Positions 1-10,296 of a stretch of DNA of 64,000 nt are shown in pieces. The notes below the pieces were generated by a model. The model saw only the letters and a program-made list of their open reading frames with translations, was not told the origin of the DNA and searched no databases. Within the stretch, counting starts at the first letter, position 1. Each line of letters starts with the position of its first letter. The position numbers and the translations under genes are program-made. The stretch spans positions 62,001 through 126,000 of the forward strand of contig JAXGMN010000013.1 in NCBI GenBank assembly GCA_040768665.1. The letters are read 5' to 3'. Origin of the DNA: JABWBD01 sp040768665. Its GTDB lineage: Bacteria; Planctomycetota; Planctomycetia; Pirellulales; Thermoguttaceae.

Positions 1-144
1 GTGACGATGGTCTTTCATGGCCATGCGCACCGCGGGAAGCCTGAAGGAAAGACGCGGACCGGCATTCCCGTCTACAATGTGGCTGAGCCCGTGCTGAGAA
101 GAGCGATGCCCGACGAGTTGCCGTTGCGGATTGTGGAGGTTTGA
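1..144 (+). CDS. Metallophosphoesterase, C-terminal end (5' partial)
   Basis: Only the last 47 codons are present; the frame is open at the window edge and stops with TGA. The residues FHGHAHRG followed by a GIPVYNVAEPVLRR segment match the C-terminal metal-binding GHxH motif and closing strand of calcineurin-like phosphoesterases (Icc/YfcE type), which hydrolyse phosphodiester or phosphomonoester bonds with a two-metal centre. The GTG at base 1 need not be the start, since the catalytic N-terminal motifs must lie upstream. Its substrate cannot be inferred. It converges on the small gene on the opposite strand, with a palindromic repeat between the two. Confidence 0.7.
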   Translation: MTMVFHGHAHRGKPEGKTRTGIPVYNVAEPVLRRAMPDELPLRIVEV

Positions 145-171
145 GCCGGTACCGCGTCGGCGGCGACTCAG

Positions 172-268
172 AGGCTATCCGGAAACGGGGACTGGCTCCC
201 GGATGGCGTGTCTCGGAGCCCGAGTTTATACAAGATGTAGGGTGCCTGTCCCCGTTTCCGGATAGCCT
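172..268. repeat. Palindromic element, family B copy 1
   Basis: Outer inverted arms AGGCTATCCGGAAAC and GTTTCCGGATAGCCT enclose the core GGGGACTGGCTC...GGTGCCTGTCCCC. It lies between two convergent genes and could also act as a bidirectional transcription stop, but there is no poly-T tract. A second, right-truncated copy is at 58768-58849. Confidence 0.85.
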
Positions 269-269
269 T

Positions 270-464
270 TCACTCGGCTGACTGACCGTGCCGTTCGGTG
301 TCGGCCTTCCGGCGGGGCTCGTTCATGACGTCGGACCGGTTGCGGCCGAATCGGAAGTCGCTCGCGTCCGCGTGGACATCTTTGAGATATCGACGCCTCT
401 TGCGATTGCCGGCCCGCTTGATTTCTCGCTTCAACTTGCGGAGCAGCCGTTTGTCGTCTTGCAT
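270..464 (-). CDS. Conserved small highly charged protein
   Basis: Protein of 64 residues beginning MQDDKRLLRKLKREIKRAG, with about a third Lys/Arg and no hydrophobic segment or Cys. I recognise this N-terminus as a short planctomycete protein of unknown function; strong basicity suggests nucleic-acid or ribosome contact, which is inference. The ATG is preceded by AGGA about nine bases upstream, which supports the start. It is transcribed toward the phosphoesterase end. The overlapping plus-strand frames of similar length lack such a pattern. Confidence 0.7.
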   Translation of the reverse strand: MQDDKRLLRKLKREIKRAGNRKRRRYLKDVHADASDFRFGRNRSDVMNEPRRKADTERHGQSAE

Positions 465-713
465 GGGCGATATCCTGATCGAACGGGAAACGGTCTGAGG
501 TCTGCGGCGCCGTCGCCTGGCATTCTATAGGATGAGAGGCGACGGACCAGCGCTAGGTTCGCCTGGGCGCCGCTAACAAGCAAGAACGGGGCTCGCGGAC
601 GTAAGGGGGGCAGCCCATTGACCGGGACGCGCGCGGCAGGCGACAATGGGGCCGGCGTAGGGGGACGCCACGGTACCACCGTTCCGGTTCGCTTTCCCCG
701 AGAAGAGGTATCA

Positions 714-2087
714 ATGGCCCTGATGAGTGGACACAGCAATCGTCGCCAATTTTTCCGGACTGCGGCTGCCCTGGCTGTGCCGACTTTCGTTTCGGCTTCC
801 GCGCTGGGCCGCGATGGCCGGCCTGCCCCAAGCGAGCGGCTGACGGTCGGCGTCGTCGGCGTGGGATCGCGGGGTTTCAACTTGCTTGAGTGGTTCGGCG
901 CGGAGGACGACGCGCAAATCGTAGCCGTCTGCGACGTGGATACATTGCATTACCGCGACAATCCCTGGGGCAAGGGCCGCGCGTTCGGCGTGGAGCCGGC
1001 TGTCAAGGCGGTCGAAACGCGCTACTCCCGGCGGACCACCGGAAAGTATCGCGGCTGCGCAGCACATCGCGATTATCGCGAACTGTGTGCACGGGACGAT
1101 CTCGATGCCATCGTGGTCGCGACGCCCGATCATTGGCATGCGCTGACCGCGATCGAGGCGATGCGCCAGGGGAAGGATGTCTACTGCGAAAAGCCCGTCA
1201 CTCACTTTTTCGGCGAGGGCCGGCTCGTTTACCGTGAGGCCCAGCGGCGGAAGACCGTTTTTCAGGCCGGATCGCAGCAGCGGTCGGATGCCCTCTTTCA
1301 ACGCGCGGTGGAATTGGTTCGCAACGGCGTGATCGGCAAGGTCCGGCACGTGGAGATTGGGTTGCCGGAGGGCTACCCCGAACCACAGGGCGATACGACC
1401 GTGCAGGAGCCACCGGAACACCTGGACTACGAGTTCTGGTGCGGACCCGCTCCCAAGCTCCCGTACATGCGGGCCAGGCATCATCGGTGGTGGCGGGGGC
1501 ACTTGGCTTATGGCGGCGGGACCCTCATGGACTGGATCGGCCACCACAACGACATCGCCCACTGGGCTCTCGAGATGGATCGCAGCGGTCCGACGAAGGT
1601 TGAAGCCGTCGGCTGGGAGTACCCCGAGACCGACGTCTACAACACTCCGCGCGACTACGAAATCCGTTGCGAGTATCCCGGCGGGGCGACGAGTTCGATC
1701 TCCAACCGGTATCCGAACGGGCTGAAACTCATCGGCGAAGACGGCTGGATCTTCGTTACCCGGGGCAAAATGGACGCCTCGGATCCGAGGTGGACGCAAG
1801 CGGACTTCACACCGGGGCCGTTGAAAATCGCAGAGCCGACCCGTCACGCGCGAGACTTCTTGGATGCCGTCCGCTGCCGCGGGGCCTGTCTCACCTCGGC
1901 CGAAATCGCGCATCGCTCGATCACGCCCGGCCATCTGGGATACCTCTCACAGGCCGTTGGCCGACCGGTGCGATGGGATCCGCAACGCGAGCAGATCGTC
2001 GGGGATGCCGAAGCGGAGCGGCGTTTGAAGGAATTCTCCTACCGGAGCCCATGGGCGGACGAGCTCAGTCCTGCCCATAACGGCTAG
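714..2087 (+). CDS. Gfo/Idh/MocA family oxidoreductase with Tat signal
   Basis: Predicted NAD(P)-dependent sugar or polyol oxidoreductase, 457 residues. The N-terminus carries NRRQFFRTAAALAVPTF, a twin-arginine signal, so the protein should be exported folded to the periplasm. The Rossmann motif GVVGVGSRG follows directly, then ATPDHWHAL and the family hallmark EKP (VYCEKPVTH). The C-terminal half has GGGTLMDWIGHHNDIAHWAL, typical of the planctomycete secreted subfamily. The frame is open from 618, but ATG 714 has AGAAGAGG just upstream and gives a proper Tat signal. The substrate is unknown. A second member is at 59573-60937 and a fragment of a third near 49 kb. Confidence 0.92.
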   Translation: MALMSGHSNRRQFFRTAAALAVPTFVSASALGRDGRPAPSERLTVGVVGVGSRGFNLLEWFGAEDDAQIVAVCDVDTLHYRDNPWGKGRAFGVEPAVKAVETRYSRRTTGKYRGCAAHRDYRELCARDDLDAIVVATPDHWHALTAIEAMRQGKDVYCEKPVTHFFGEGRLVYREAQRRKTVFQAGSQQRSDALFQRAVELVRNGVIGKVRHVEIGLPEGYPEPQGDTTVQEPPEHLDYEFWCGPAPKLPYMRARHHRWWRGHLAYGGGTLMDWIGHHNDIAHWALEMDRSGPTKVEAVGWEYPETDVYNTPRDYEIRCEYPGGATSSISNRYPNGLKLIGEDGWIFVTRGKMDASDPRWTQADFTPGPLKIAEPTRHARDFLDAVRCRGACLTSAEIAHRSITPGHLGYLSQAVGRPVRWDPQREQIVGDAEAERRLKEFSYRSPWADELSPAHNG

Positions 2088-2218
2088 CATTCACTAACTT
2101 TCAAGCGGGGGCGCGCCCGGAAACGCTTGTTTCCCGTTACAATAAACCCCTAAGAAAGATTGCTCCGTAGCGAATGTACTGTGTGGGACCGACGGACGGG
2201 TGGAGGTGAGCGCTCGGC

Positions 2219-3486
2219 GTGAAGACACTGGTCAAACTGCTGGTCATCGTAGGGGTCCTCGTCGGCGGAGTCTATGCGGCGCTGCCGTACGCGAAGGCGT
2301 ACTGGAAGGCGAGAAATGCGCCGAAATACCGCGACACGAAAGTCGTCAGGGGCGACATCGTGTCGGTGGTCAACGCCAACGGGACCATCAAGCCGGTCTT
2401 GCAGGTGCAGATCGGGTCGTTTGTTTCGGGGCCGATCGAGGAACTGTTTGTCGACTACAACGACGAGGTGAACGAGGGCGACTTGCTGGCGAAGATCGAC
2501 CCGCGGATCTACAGGGCCGCGGTGGCTCGCGATGAAGCCTCGCTGGCAATCCGCAAGGCCGAGGTCGCCCGCGTTAAGGCCCAGCTTCAGCAGGCCATGA
2601 ACGACGAGGAGCGTGCGATGGGCCTGCGCGCAGAGAACGAGCGGTACATTTCGCAGGCCGAAATCGACAAGTACAAGTTCGCACGCGTGGCGCTGGAGGC
2701 CGAGCTCACGGTCGCGGAGGCCGGTGTGAAGCAGGCAGAGGCCAATCTGGACAACTCCGAGGCGAACCTCGGGTATACCGAGATCCGCTCGCCGGTGAGC
2801 GGAATCGTCATCGACCGCAAAATCGACCCCGGCCAGACGCTCGCGGCCCAGTTCCAGACCCCGGAGATGTTCGTCGTCGCGCCGGACATGGAAAAGAAGA
2901 TGCACGTGTTTGCGTCGGTCGACGAGGCCGAGATCGGCCTGATCGGCGAAGCCCAGCGACGGCAGAAGAAGGCGCTGTTCAGCGTCGATGCGTATCCGGA
3001 TGACCTGTTCGAAGGCGAGATCGATCAGATACGCGTCAACCCCACGACGGTGCAAAACGTGGTGACCTACACGGTGGTCGTCGAAGCGCCCAATCCCGAG
3101 CGCAAGCTTCTGCCTGGGATGACCGCCAATATCTCGTTCGAGATCGAGCGGCACGACGACGTGCTCAAGGTGCCCAACGCGGCGCTGCGGTTTTATCCGA
3201 AAGTAAAGGAGCACGTTCGCGAGGCGGATCGCAAGCTGCTGGAAGGCGATCAGACCGGCGACCGGGCCGTGGACAAGGCCGACGAAGGCTACACGGAGAT
3301 CCAACGTTCGGCGGCGCAGCGTGCCGCGGCCAACAAGGAGCGGAATCGAAGGCATGTGTGGGTGGTCGACGGCGAATTCCTCCGCGCGATCGAAATCATC
3401 ACCGGGCTGAGCGACTACGCGTACACCGAAGTGGTTTCCGGGGGCGTTGAAGAGGGGATCAAACTGGTCACCGGGATCGAGGGGCA

Positions 3487-3490
<4 letters not shown>
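2219..3490 (+). CDS. HlyD/MacA-type efflux periplasmic adaptor
   Basis: Membrane fusion protein of 423 residues that would link an inner-membrane transporter to an outer-membrane exit. An N-terminal membrane anchor (residues about 4-22) precedes a lipoyl/barrel-sandwich half (VLQVQIGSFVSGPIEELFVDYNDEV), an alpha-helical hairpin rich in Ala/Glu/Lys (about 105-175), the second lipoyl half (LGYTEIRSPVSGIVIDRKIDPGQ) and a beta-barrel. The start is GTG with GGAGGTGAG about nine bases upstream. Its stop overlaps the next gene's start as ATGA, so the two are translationally coupled. A charged insertion near residues 325-375 lengthens the C-terminal region compared with MacA. Confidence 0.9.
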
Positions 3491-4734
<1,244 letters not shown>

Positions 4735-4742
4735 CGAGGCGG

Positions 4743-5025
4743 TTAACCCGAACCTGCGGCTTCCATCGCCCGCCGCAACAGCCCGTTTACGCGTTCGGCA
4801 TGGCTGAAATTGATCAGGTGCCCGGCCCTGGGCACAACCTCGGCATGGACCGCTTGGATCGATCCTTTCCGCGAGCCGGACCGCATAATGTCCGAGCGGC
4901 TCGTGCGGCTCGGGAGCGATCCATGGTGGAACGTAGAGATCGGGAAACGCCCGCCGTTGCGGATCAAACATCCGGTGGTCGGCGCCCATCCCCGGCAGCA
5001 GGATCAGTCGTGGCAGCTCCGGCAT
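4743..5025 (-). pseudogene. Alpha/beta hydrolase remnant with internal deletion
   Basis: Two pieces of one hydrolase lie in different frames. The start (from 5025) reads MPELPRLILLPGMGADHRMFDPQ and runs about 60 residues to AERIDPSGP; it resembles the first strand and oxyanion region of alpha/beta hydrolases. The end (to 4743) reads AEVVPRAGHLINFSHAERV, the usual catalytic-His segment. The nucleophile-elbow region and most of the cap, about 150 residues, are missing and the frame changes near 4850. The gene is therefore very likely dead. Part of the deletion could be an assembly error, which I cannot exclude. Confidence 0.7.
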
Positions 5026-5032
5026 TGGCTTG

Positions 5033-5458
5033 CTAGATGGTCGACTCCATGAGCCGCCGCTTTAGGAATGTCGCCTGCGAAGGCTGCCAGCCCAGACTGC
5101 GATAGAAGCTTTCAGTCTCTGAGGTTGCGTCGGCAACGAGCAGATTACAACCCCGTTCGACCAACTCGCTTTGCACCCGGAGAACCAGTTCCTTGCCGAT
5201 GCCCTTGCGCCGCGCGTTGTCGGCCACGACCAGTTGACTCAGATACCCATGAAAACCGAGATCGTGGGCACACACGAATCCCAGCAAAAGGTCGCCCTCC
5301 TGCCACACGAACGCCAACCCGTCGGCGGACGCAATCGCCCGCTCGAGCACGTCAGGTCTCCACGACTCACGCCAAAGATTCGGCACCGACTGCATGAGCA
5401 GCCGAATCGATGGGGCGTCGTTCGGCTCTACCGGTCGGATCATGGTCGGTCCTGCCAT
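5033..5458 (-). CDS. GNAT family N-acetyltransferase
   Basis: Single GNAT domain of 141 residues that would transfer an acetyl group from acetyl-CoA to an amine. The acetyl-CoA pyrophosphate loop is seen as VVADNARRKGIGKEL (motif A), followed by ATSETESFYRSLGW (motif B). Two starts are possible: ATG 5458 with GGAAG close by, and ATG 5443 (MIRPVEPND) with AGGA seven bases upstream; the second gives the more usual GNAT N-terminus. The gene follows the hydrolase remnant's upstream side and has a family A palindrome in its leader. The substrate is unknown. Confidence 0.88.
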   Translation of the reverse strand: MAGPTMIRPVEPNDAPSIRLLMQSVPNLWRESWRPDVLERAIASADGLAFVWQEGDLLLGFVCAHDLGFHGYLSQLVVADNARRKGIGKELVLRVQSELVERGCNLLVADATSETESFYRSLGWQPSQATFLKRRLMESTI

Positions 5459-5564
5459 TGGTCTTCCACCCGTTCAAGAGGTTATTTGCCGCCGCAGACG
5501 CCTTCCATGACACTTCGGCATTATAGATAGCCATTTCCCATTATGCCAGCGGAAGCCGTAAACG

Positions 5565-5685
5565 TAACCGTTCACGCCCACGGCCGGGGACTGGTCCATT
5601 TTTCGGCCGGTCGACGTCTTTTGGCTCCAGGCCACTGGCCGAAAACATGGACCTGTCCCCCTCTCTCCCACGGGCGTGAACGGTT
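5565..5685. mobile_element. MITE-like palindrome, family A copy 1
   Basis: Termini TAACCGTTCACG and CGTGAACGGTT enclose GGGGACTGGTCC...GGACCTGTCCCC. The flanks CCGTAAACG (5556-5564) and CCGTAGACG (5688-5696) match at 8 of 9 bases, consistent with an old 9-bp target duplication; the right terminus has decayed by a few bases. It lies in the leader of the acetyltransferase gene. Confidence 0.8.
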
Positions 5686-5734
5686 CCCCGTAGACGCCCC
5701 CATGCGACGATCCGGTCCCGAGCCGGATGCAAGG

Positions 5735-7966
5735 TCAACGGTAGAAGACCTCGACCTCGGTCGGCCGAAGGGGGCGTTCCAGCCTGACGGCCCCGTCTGC
5801 GAACCGCTCGACCGGCTCTCCATCGAGCAACACCCGCCGGATCGTTGCCCGCTGCGGATGTCGCAGGTGCACGACAACGGCCCGGAAGGGCCTCCGCGTC
5901 GGCGGATCCAGATGGACCACAATGCGCCGCTCGTCGACATGGGAGCGGATGGTGTAACTCACCTCGCCGAAGCGGGTCGGCGCGTTGCGCACTTCCACCT
6001 GCTCTCCGTCGACAAGCCAGTGTTGCGGCACTGCCTGCGCGAGGATGAGCTGATCGCCGTCTTCCCGAACCAGCATATTCCGTAACAGTCGCAACTGTTG
6101 CGTTCCGGAACGCAGGTGTGGCAGAGTTGCCGCGTTGGAGCCGGTGGTCATGTTCGTGCATTCAACGCCCGCCCACGTGCCGCGCGACATTCCGTAAGCC
6201 AAGGAGCCGTAGAACCCCAATAGCACGCGTTCGACCTCGCCCCGTTCCAGGCAATTCATCCAGTAGCCGTACGTGAAAGCATGATCGATGCCGCCGCGGC
6301 CCCCGAACGCACACATGCCCATCAGAAGGCCGTCGCGCCGCTCGAGCAACTCGGGGATCAGCCGAAACCGCTCGTCCGAGGCCGGCAGGAACTTGGTCTC
6401 CAACACAATGCTCCCGAACAGCGCGTAGTAGCCATGGCCGGAGCACTCCTCGCCCGGCGCGGCGTCTTCCTTGCCGCCCGGAGTGTAGGCGGCTCTTTTC
6501 AGATACTTGTGCGTTGCGGGCATCACGGGCAGGACCTTGAGGCCCTTGTGTTCCGTTACGGCTCGCTCCATCGACCTCTCGATATCCTGCCGATAAGCCT
6601 CGCATTCCTTCTGAATGCGTCCCGCTTCCTCGTTCATGCCCAGTGTCCGAAGTGAGCGGACCGCCGCTTCCATGCCCGTGCAAAGGCTCGTCGCCGTGAC
6701 GTAGCTGTAGTCGGTGCCGGGGTTGTCGACGCCGACCCGCGACGAAATCAGCCCGTAGGCCACCGAATCGGCCGCCTGCTCGGCCTTACTCGCCTTTCGC
6801 GTCCGGATGATCCAGTCGCACATCCGGATCATGTCCGGGGCCGCCTTGCGGAGCCACGATTCGTCCCCGGTGAGCTGGTAGTGCTGGTCCATCACCCACA
6901 GCAGGGTCCCCGTGTCGACAAACCCGAAGCTGACGAAAAAGCAGCCTTCCGGGGAGATGAGCGTCGCCAGCGAATCGAGATAAGTTCGGGCCTCGTCGGG
7001 ATAGCCCATCACACCCAACGCGTTGCAGTACTTCGCCGCCATGATTCCAAAGATGGCTTCGTAAAACCCCGAGCCGTCGTGCGGCTCGTACCGGTCGCCC
7101 ACCTTGTCGACGTTCAAGAATGTGTAGGCCAGCCAGGCGCGATAGGCATCGTTGACCCGTTGCTCGGGCACGCGAATCATGATGCCCTTGTTGAGAAGTT
7201 CTCGCCAGAACGCGGCGGCCTCTCCCAGACGCCGTTCGAATTCCTCGGCAGAACTCGCCTCCGCCTTCTCATGGCCGTCCAGAAACGGCAACTTACCATA
7301 CACCGTCTCCTCGGCGCCCGCCGCCAGTGCGAGCTTCCGAGCGGCCACCTTGCGAACCTTTCGATCCGGCCCCACGCCAGAGTCTGTGCACCAGGTGACC
7401 TCCACGTCGCGGGGGCGGTCGCCCGAGTTGGAGACCTTCAGACGGATGAAGGCCCAAAGAGGTTCGTCCGGGCTCATCCCTTCCGACCACGCCACAGCGG
7501 TCTGCTCATACTTCAATCCCGGCTCGGACTGGGCCGCCGGCGCGTACTCGGCGATCACGATCGGCAGGTAGCCGTCCACGAGGCGTTTTCGCGCGACCGT
7601 CCCGCTGCCGCTCTTTCCCAGCCAGATGTCGCCCTCACCTACCGCAAAGTAAGCGTTTCCCGACTTATCCGGAATGTGTCCTCGCCAATGGTCCACTCGG
7701 GTCGGTGTGAAGTTCAGTCGCCCGTCGGGCATGACGATGAACTCGTCGCGGTGCGCTTTCACCCCGATCGCTTCGCGCGGGGCCTTCATCGCGGGATAGT
7801 GCCTGCTGACGGAATCGAAACTCGGATCCCTTCCGGACGCCAGTTCCTTCTCGGCCACCGGATCCGCACCCCAAGCGGCCGGTGCCACGATCGCCATCGT
7901 CAGCAACAGGTTGAAAACGCCTCGCAATCGTCCCGGGCCCGCAATCTTGCTACGTGATTCGCGCAT
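5735..7966 (-). CDS. Secreted six-hairpin glycosidase-like protein
   Basis: Protein of 743 residues with an N-terminal signal peptide (hydrophobic FNLLLTMAIVAPAAW, cleavage near AWGAD). An N-terminal beta-sandwich (about 60-230) is followed by an alpha/alpha barrel (about 250-590) with repeated Trp/Tyr/Asp-rich helices such as HDGSGFYEAIFGIMAAKY and DTGTLLWVMDQHYQLTG, and a C-terminal beta domain. This is the layout of GH15/GH65/GH78-like six-hairpin glycosidases. I cannot assign a family or catalytic acid. The ATG has GGGAGAGA just upstream. It probably acts on plant or algal polysaccharide in the periplasm. Confidence 0.75.
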   Translation of the reverse strand: MRESRSKIAGPGRLRGVFNLLLTMAIVAPAAWGADPVAEKELASGRDPSFDSVSRHYPAMKAPREAIGVKAHRDEFIVMPDGRLNFTPTRVDHWRGHIPDKSGNAYFAVGEGDIWLGKSGSGTVARKRLVDGYLPIVIAEYAPAAQSEPGLKYEQTAVAWSEGMSPDEPLWAFIRLKVSNSGDRPRDVEVTWCTDSGVGPDRKVRKVAARKLALAAGAEETVYGKLPFLDGHEKAEASSAEEFERRLGEAAAFWRELLNKGIMIRVPEQRVNDAYRAWLAYTFLNVDKVGDRYEPHDGSGFYEAIFGIMAAKYCNALGVMGYPDEARTYLDSLATLISPEGCFFVSFGFVDTGTLLWVMDQHYQLTGDESWLRKAAPDMIRMCDWIIRTRKASKAEQAADSVAYGLISSRVGVDNPGTDYSYVTATSLCTGMEAAVRSLRTLGMNEEAGRIQKECEAYRQDIERSMERAVTEHKGLKVLPVMPATHKYLKRAAYTPGGKEDAAPGEECSGHGYYALFGSIVLETKFLPASDERFRLIPELLERRDGLLMGMCAFGGRGGIDHAFTYGYWMNCLERGEVERVLLGFYGSLAYGMSRGTWAGVECTNMTTGSNAATLPHLRSGTQQLRLLRNMLVREDGDQLILAQAVPQHWLVDGEQVEVRNAPTRFGEVSYTIRSHVDERRIVVHLDPPTRRPFRAVVVHLRHPQRATIRRVLLDGEPVERFADGAVRLERPLRPTEVEVFYR

Positions 7967-8161
7967 GGAATCTCTCCCGTTGGAACCATTTCATCGCCAC
8001 AGTCCGCCGTACCCGCACCAAGGATATTCGTGCGCGATTCTAGCCGCTGGCGCAGGTGCGTTCAAGCATCTGCAACTGCCATCCGCCAGTCCGTCGAGTT
8101 TGAAGGGCGCATGACGGCTGGCACTGGGCCGACCTTCGTTCCACCCGCACGCGAGATGGGC

Positions 8162-9601
8162 TCAGGGGGTGCCGGGAGTCTGCACGGTAGCCGCCGGGCC
8201 ATTGACCGGCGACGGAAGCAATCGGTTCATCGCGTCGAGAAGTCGCTGCTCGCGATCCCTCTCCGTTTCCGAAGGTGGAACGGATGGCGGCGCCATGCTG
8301 TCGTTCTTTACGCGGAGGTCGCTCGGCAATATTTCCACGCGGCCGCCCGCGGCGAGTTGCAGGACCGTGCCGCCGGTGTCGCCCCTCGACGACACCGATT
8401 GTCCCAAAGCGGCAGATAGCCGCCGGACTACTCCGTCTCTTTCCCCCGACAGCGAACCGTCGGCGGAAAGAACCAGCAGGTTTCTGCCGCGGCGAAGATG
8501 TTTGCAGAGAGCCTCCAGTTCGTTGTTGTCGAGCGGGTCTTCATCGCGTGCCAGCACGATCAGATCGGCGCTGCCCGTCAGTCGGCTGTTGGCAAACGTC
8601 CAGTAGTACCGGTTCAAGAAGGCCATCGCATGATAGTAGCCGTCCGGGCTATCGGTTCCGAACGCGGGTCGTTCGGAATGCTCGTAAAGGAGGATTCTCG
8701 GACTCCGGCTCCGCTCGTAGGGGTCCGGAGGACGGACCGAGTCGTCCCGCAGAAGCCAGGCCATCGCATTGAGCCAAAGGCGGTAGTTGTCTGCATAGTT
8801 GATGAAGATGTCGCCAAAGATATTCTGATCGGCAACGACGACGATGCGGCCGTTGCCGAGTTCTTTCGCCAAGACGATTCCGAGGGGCCCCGCCGGTTCG
8901 TGCGCGTCGCGATGGAAGTTGCCGTAGAAGCCCGGCGCGTTTTCCTCGCCATACAGCCCGGCGGACCACTCGTCGGCCCAGGACTGTGGGCTGGTCAGTG
9001 CTACGGCATACCGGGGATCGACGCAACCGCCGGTCAGCATGCCCAGGCACTCAAGCCCAATCGTGATCGGATGCTCCTTGAACCGCCGCACGGCGATCCA
9101 ACCGTTCCCGTCGCCAAGCGTCAACGGCGGCTCCTCGCAGGCAGTGGCCGTGAAAGTCGCCAGGCCCAACTCGACGAAGAGCGGTTGCAGGCGGTAGGCG
9201 TGGTAGTAACAATTCGTGTGATCGGTGATGATGAACAGGGATCCGCCCGAGGCGACAAATCGGCAAACCGCCTCGATCTCGGACACCAAGAACGGCGGCC
9301 GCTCCGCGGAAACGAGGTTCAGAAATAGCAGTCTCCTGTCCGAAAGGCGTTCGGGCGTCAACCGCCCGTCGACCATCAGATCGCGAGAGAAGCCTCTCGA
9401 CTCCAGGTATTCAAATCCGCGACGGAATCCCTGGTTCTGGTGATAGCTGTACACGTGCGGACGAAGTCCAAGCAATGAAAAATCGTTCGCATGGACCGCA
9501 TCGATGAGAATCGTCGGCGCGTCGTTGCCGGGCGAGTCGGCCTCGCCAGCCGCGCATGTCAGCGCCGGCAGGCAAAACGCTATCAGGAGGATGCTCTGCA
9601 A
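8162..9601 (-). CDS. Secreted DUF4350/GldG-like protein
   Basis: Exported protein with a hydrophobic leader (SILLIAFCLPALTCAA) followed by a GATase-like alpha/beta core: APTILIDAVHANDF, then VCRFVASGGSLFIITDH and GRIVVVADQNIFGD. These resemble the IFT/GldG-type domain (DUF4350-like) found next to ABC or MoxR systems. A second alpha/beta region (about 310-430) repeats the fold. The start is unclear: the frame extends to TTG 9769, but TTG 9601 places the signal peptide at the N-terminus, so I use it; neither has a convincing ribosome-binding site. The C-terminal 60 residues are Pro/Ser-rich. Its role is unknown. Confidence 0.6.
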   Translation of the reverse strand: MQSILLIAFCLPALTCAAGEADSPGNDAPTILIDAVHANDFSLLGLRPHVYSYHQNQGFRRGFEYLESRGFSRDLMVDGRLTPERLSDRRLLFLNLVSAERPPFLVSEIEAVCRFVASGGSLFIITDHTNCYYHAYRLQPLFVELGLATFTATACEEPPLTLGDGNGWIAVRRFKEHPITIGLECLGMLTGGCVDPRYAVALTSPQSWADEWSAGLYGEENAPGFYGNFHRDAHEPAGPLGIVLAKELGNGRIVVVADQNIFGDIFINYADNYRLWLNAMAWLLRDDSVRPPDPYERSRSPRILLYEHSERPAFGTDSPDGYYHAMAFLNRYYWTFANSRLTGSADLIVLARDEDPLDNNELEALCKHLRRGRNLLVLSADGSLSGERDGVVRRLSAALGQSVSSRGDTGGTVLQLAAGGRVEILPSDLRVKNDSMAPPSVPPSETERDREQRLLDAMNRLLPSPVNGPAATVQTPGTP

Positions 9602-10129
9602 TGGCGTTCTGCCGATAGAACGCCGGAAACCGGTGTAGGAGATACCAGCGGCGTCGGGATGCGCCGGCTCCTGGCCACACCTCGCATGCTCCGGAGAAAC
9701 TGGCTCAAGCGGCTGTATATAAGTCGAAGTGCAAGGACCGTCAGGCAAGCGTTCACCCTGCTGAACCAAAGGGCCCGCGGATGGCAGCGCCGGCCGCGGG
9801 CAGGGAGTTTCTGGTCCATTCTACGTCGAGATTTGACCCGGGGCTTCCCGGTTGTGCAGCTTCTAGCACGGGGCGCGGGGTCATTGTGAATGGGCAGATT
9901 GACTTCGTACTCGTCGTCAGCAACAGCCGGCTGATATCCCTGTCTGTATTACCCCCGCCTTTAGGTGATAACGCAGTAGCGTCGTATTATGCTATTAACA
10001 AAAGCCGGCCATTTCCTCTGCACGGTTAATCCTCGTGCGGGCAAGCCTTTAGTAAAAGCCAGGGAGATAGTTCTACCAAATGCGAGGGGGGCGGCGCCTT
10101 GAACATTCGGCAGATTTGCGAACTGTTCC
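9602..10129. other. Intergenic region, divergent promoters likely
   Basis: No convincing gene. The half nearest the right is AT-richer than the surroundings (9890-10080). The far left part may encode an N-terminal extension of the DUF4350-like protein. Confidence 0.4.
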
Positions 10130-10158
10130 TTGCTTTGCCCAGTTTGCCTAATTATGAT
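10130..10158 (+). promoter_or_regulatory. Sigma70-like promoter for the DUF1598-like gene
   Basis: TTGCTT (10130-10135) and TATGAT (10153-10158) are separated by 17 bp, inside an AT-rich stretch. It implies a leader of about 130 nt before ATG 10297. Confidence 0.45.
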
Positions 10159-10296
10159 CATAGTAGACGTCTGCGTCCGCTGAGGCACCAGCCCGTGGAC
10201 CGCTCAGTTGGTCGCTACTCCGACGGTCAGTTCTGCCCCTTGGCCGTGGGAGCAAGTTGGAGAGAATTCTCGCAGCCCGGAAGGAGATCTTATCCC

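Noticed and set aside
172..268. Family B palindrome as a rho-independent terminator
   Set aside because: No T tract, long arms, and sequence-related copies elsewhere lie upstream of genes.
711..1934. 407-codon minus-strand frame opposite the first oxidoreductase
   Set aside because: It has no family resemblance and mirrors a well-supported gene; typical of GC-rich DNA.
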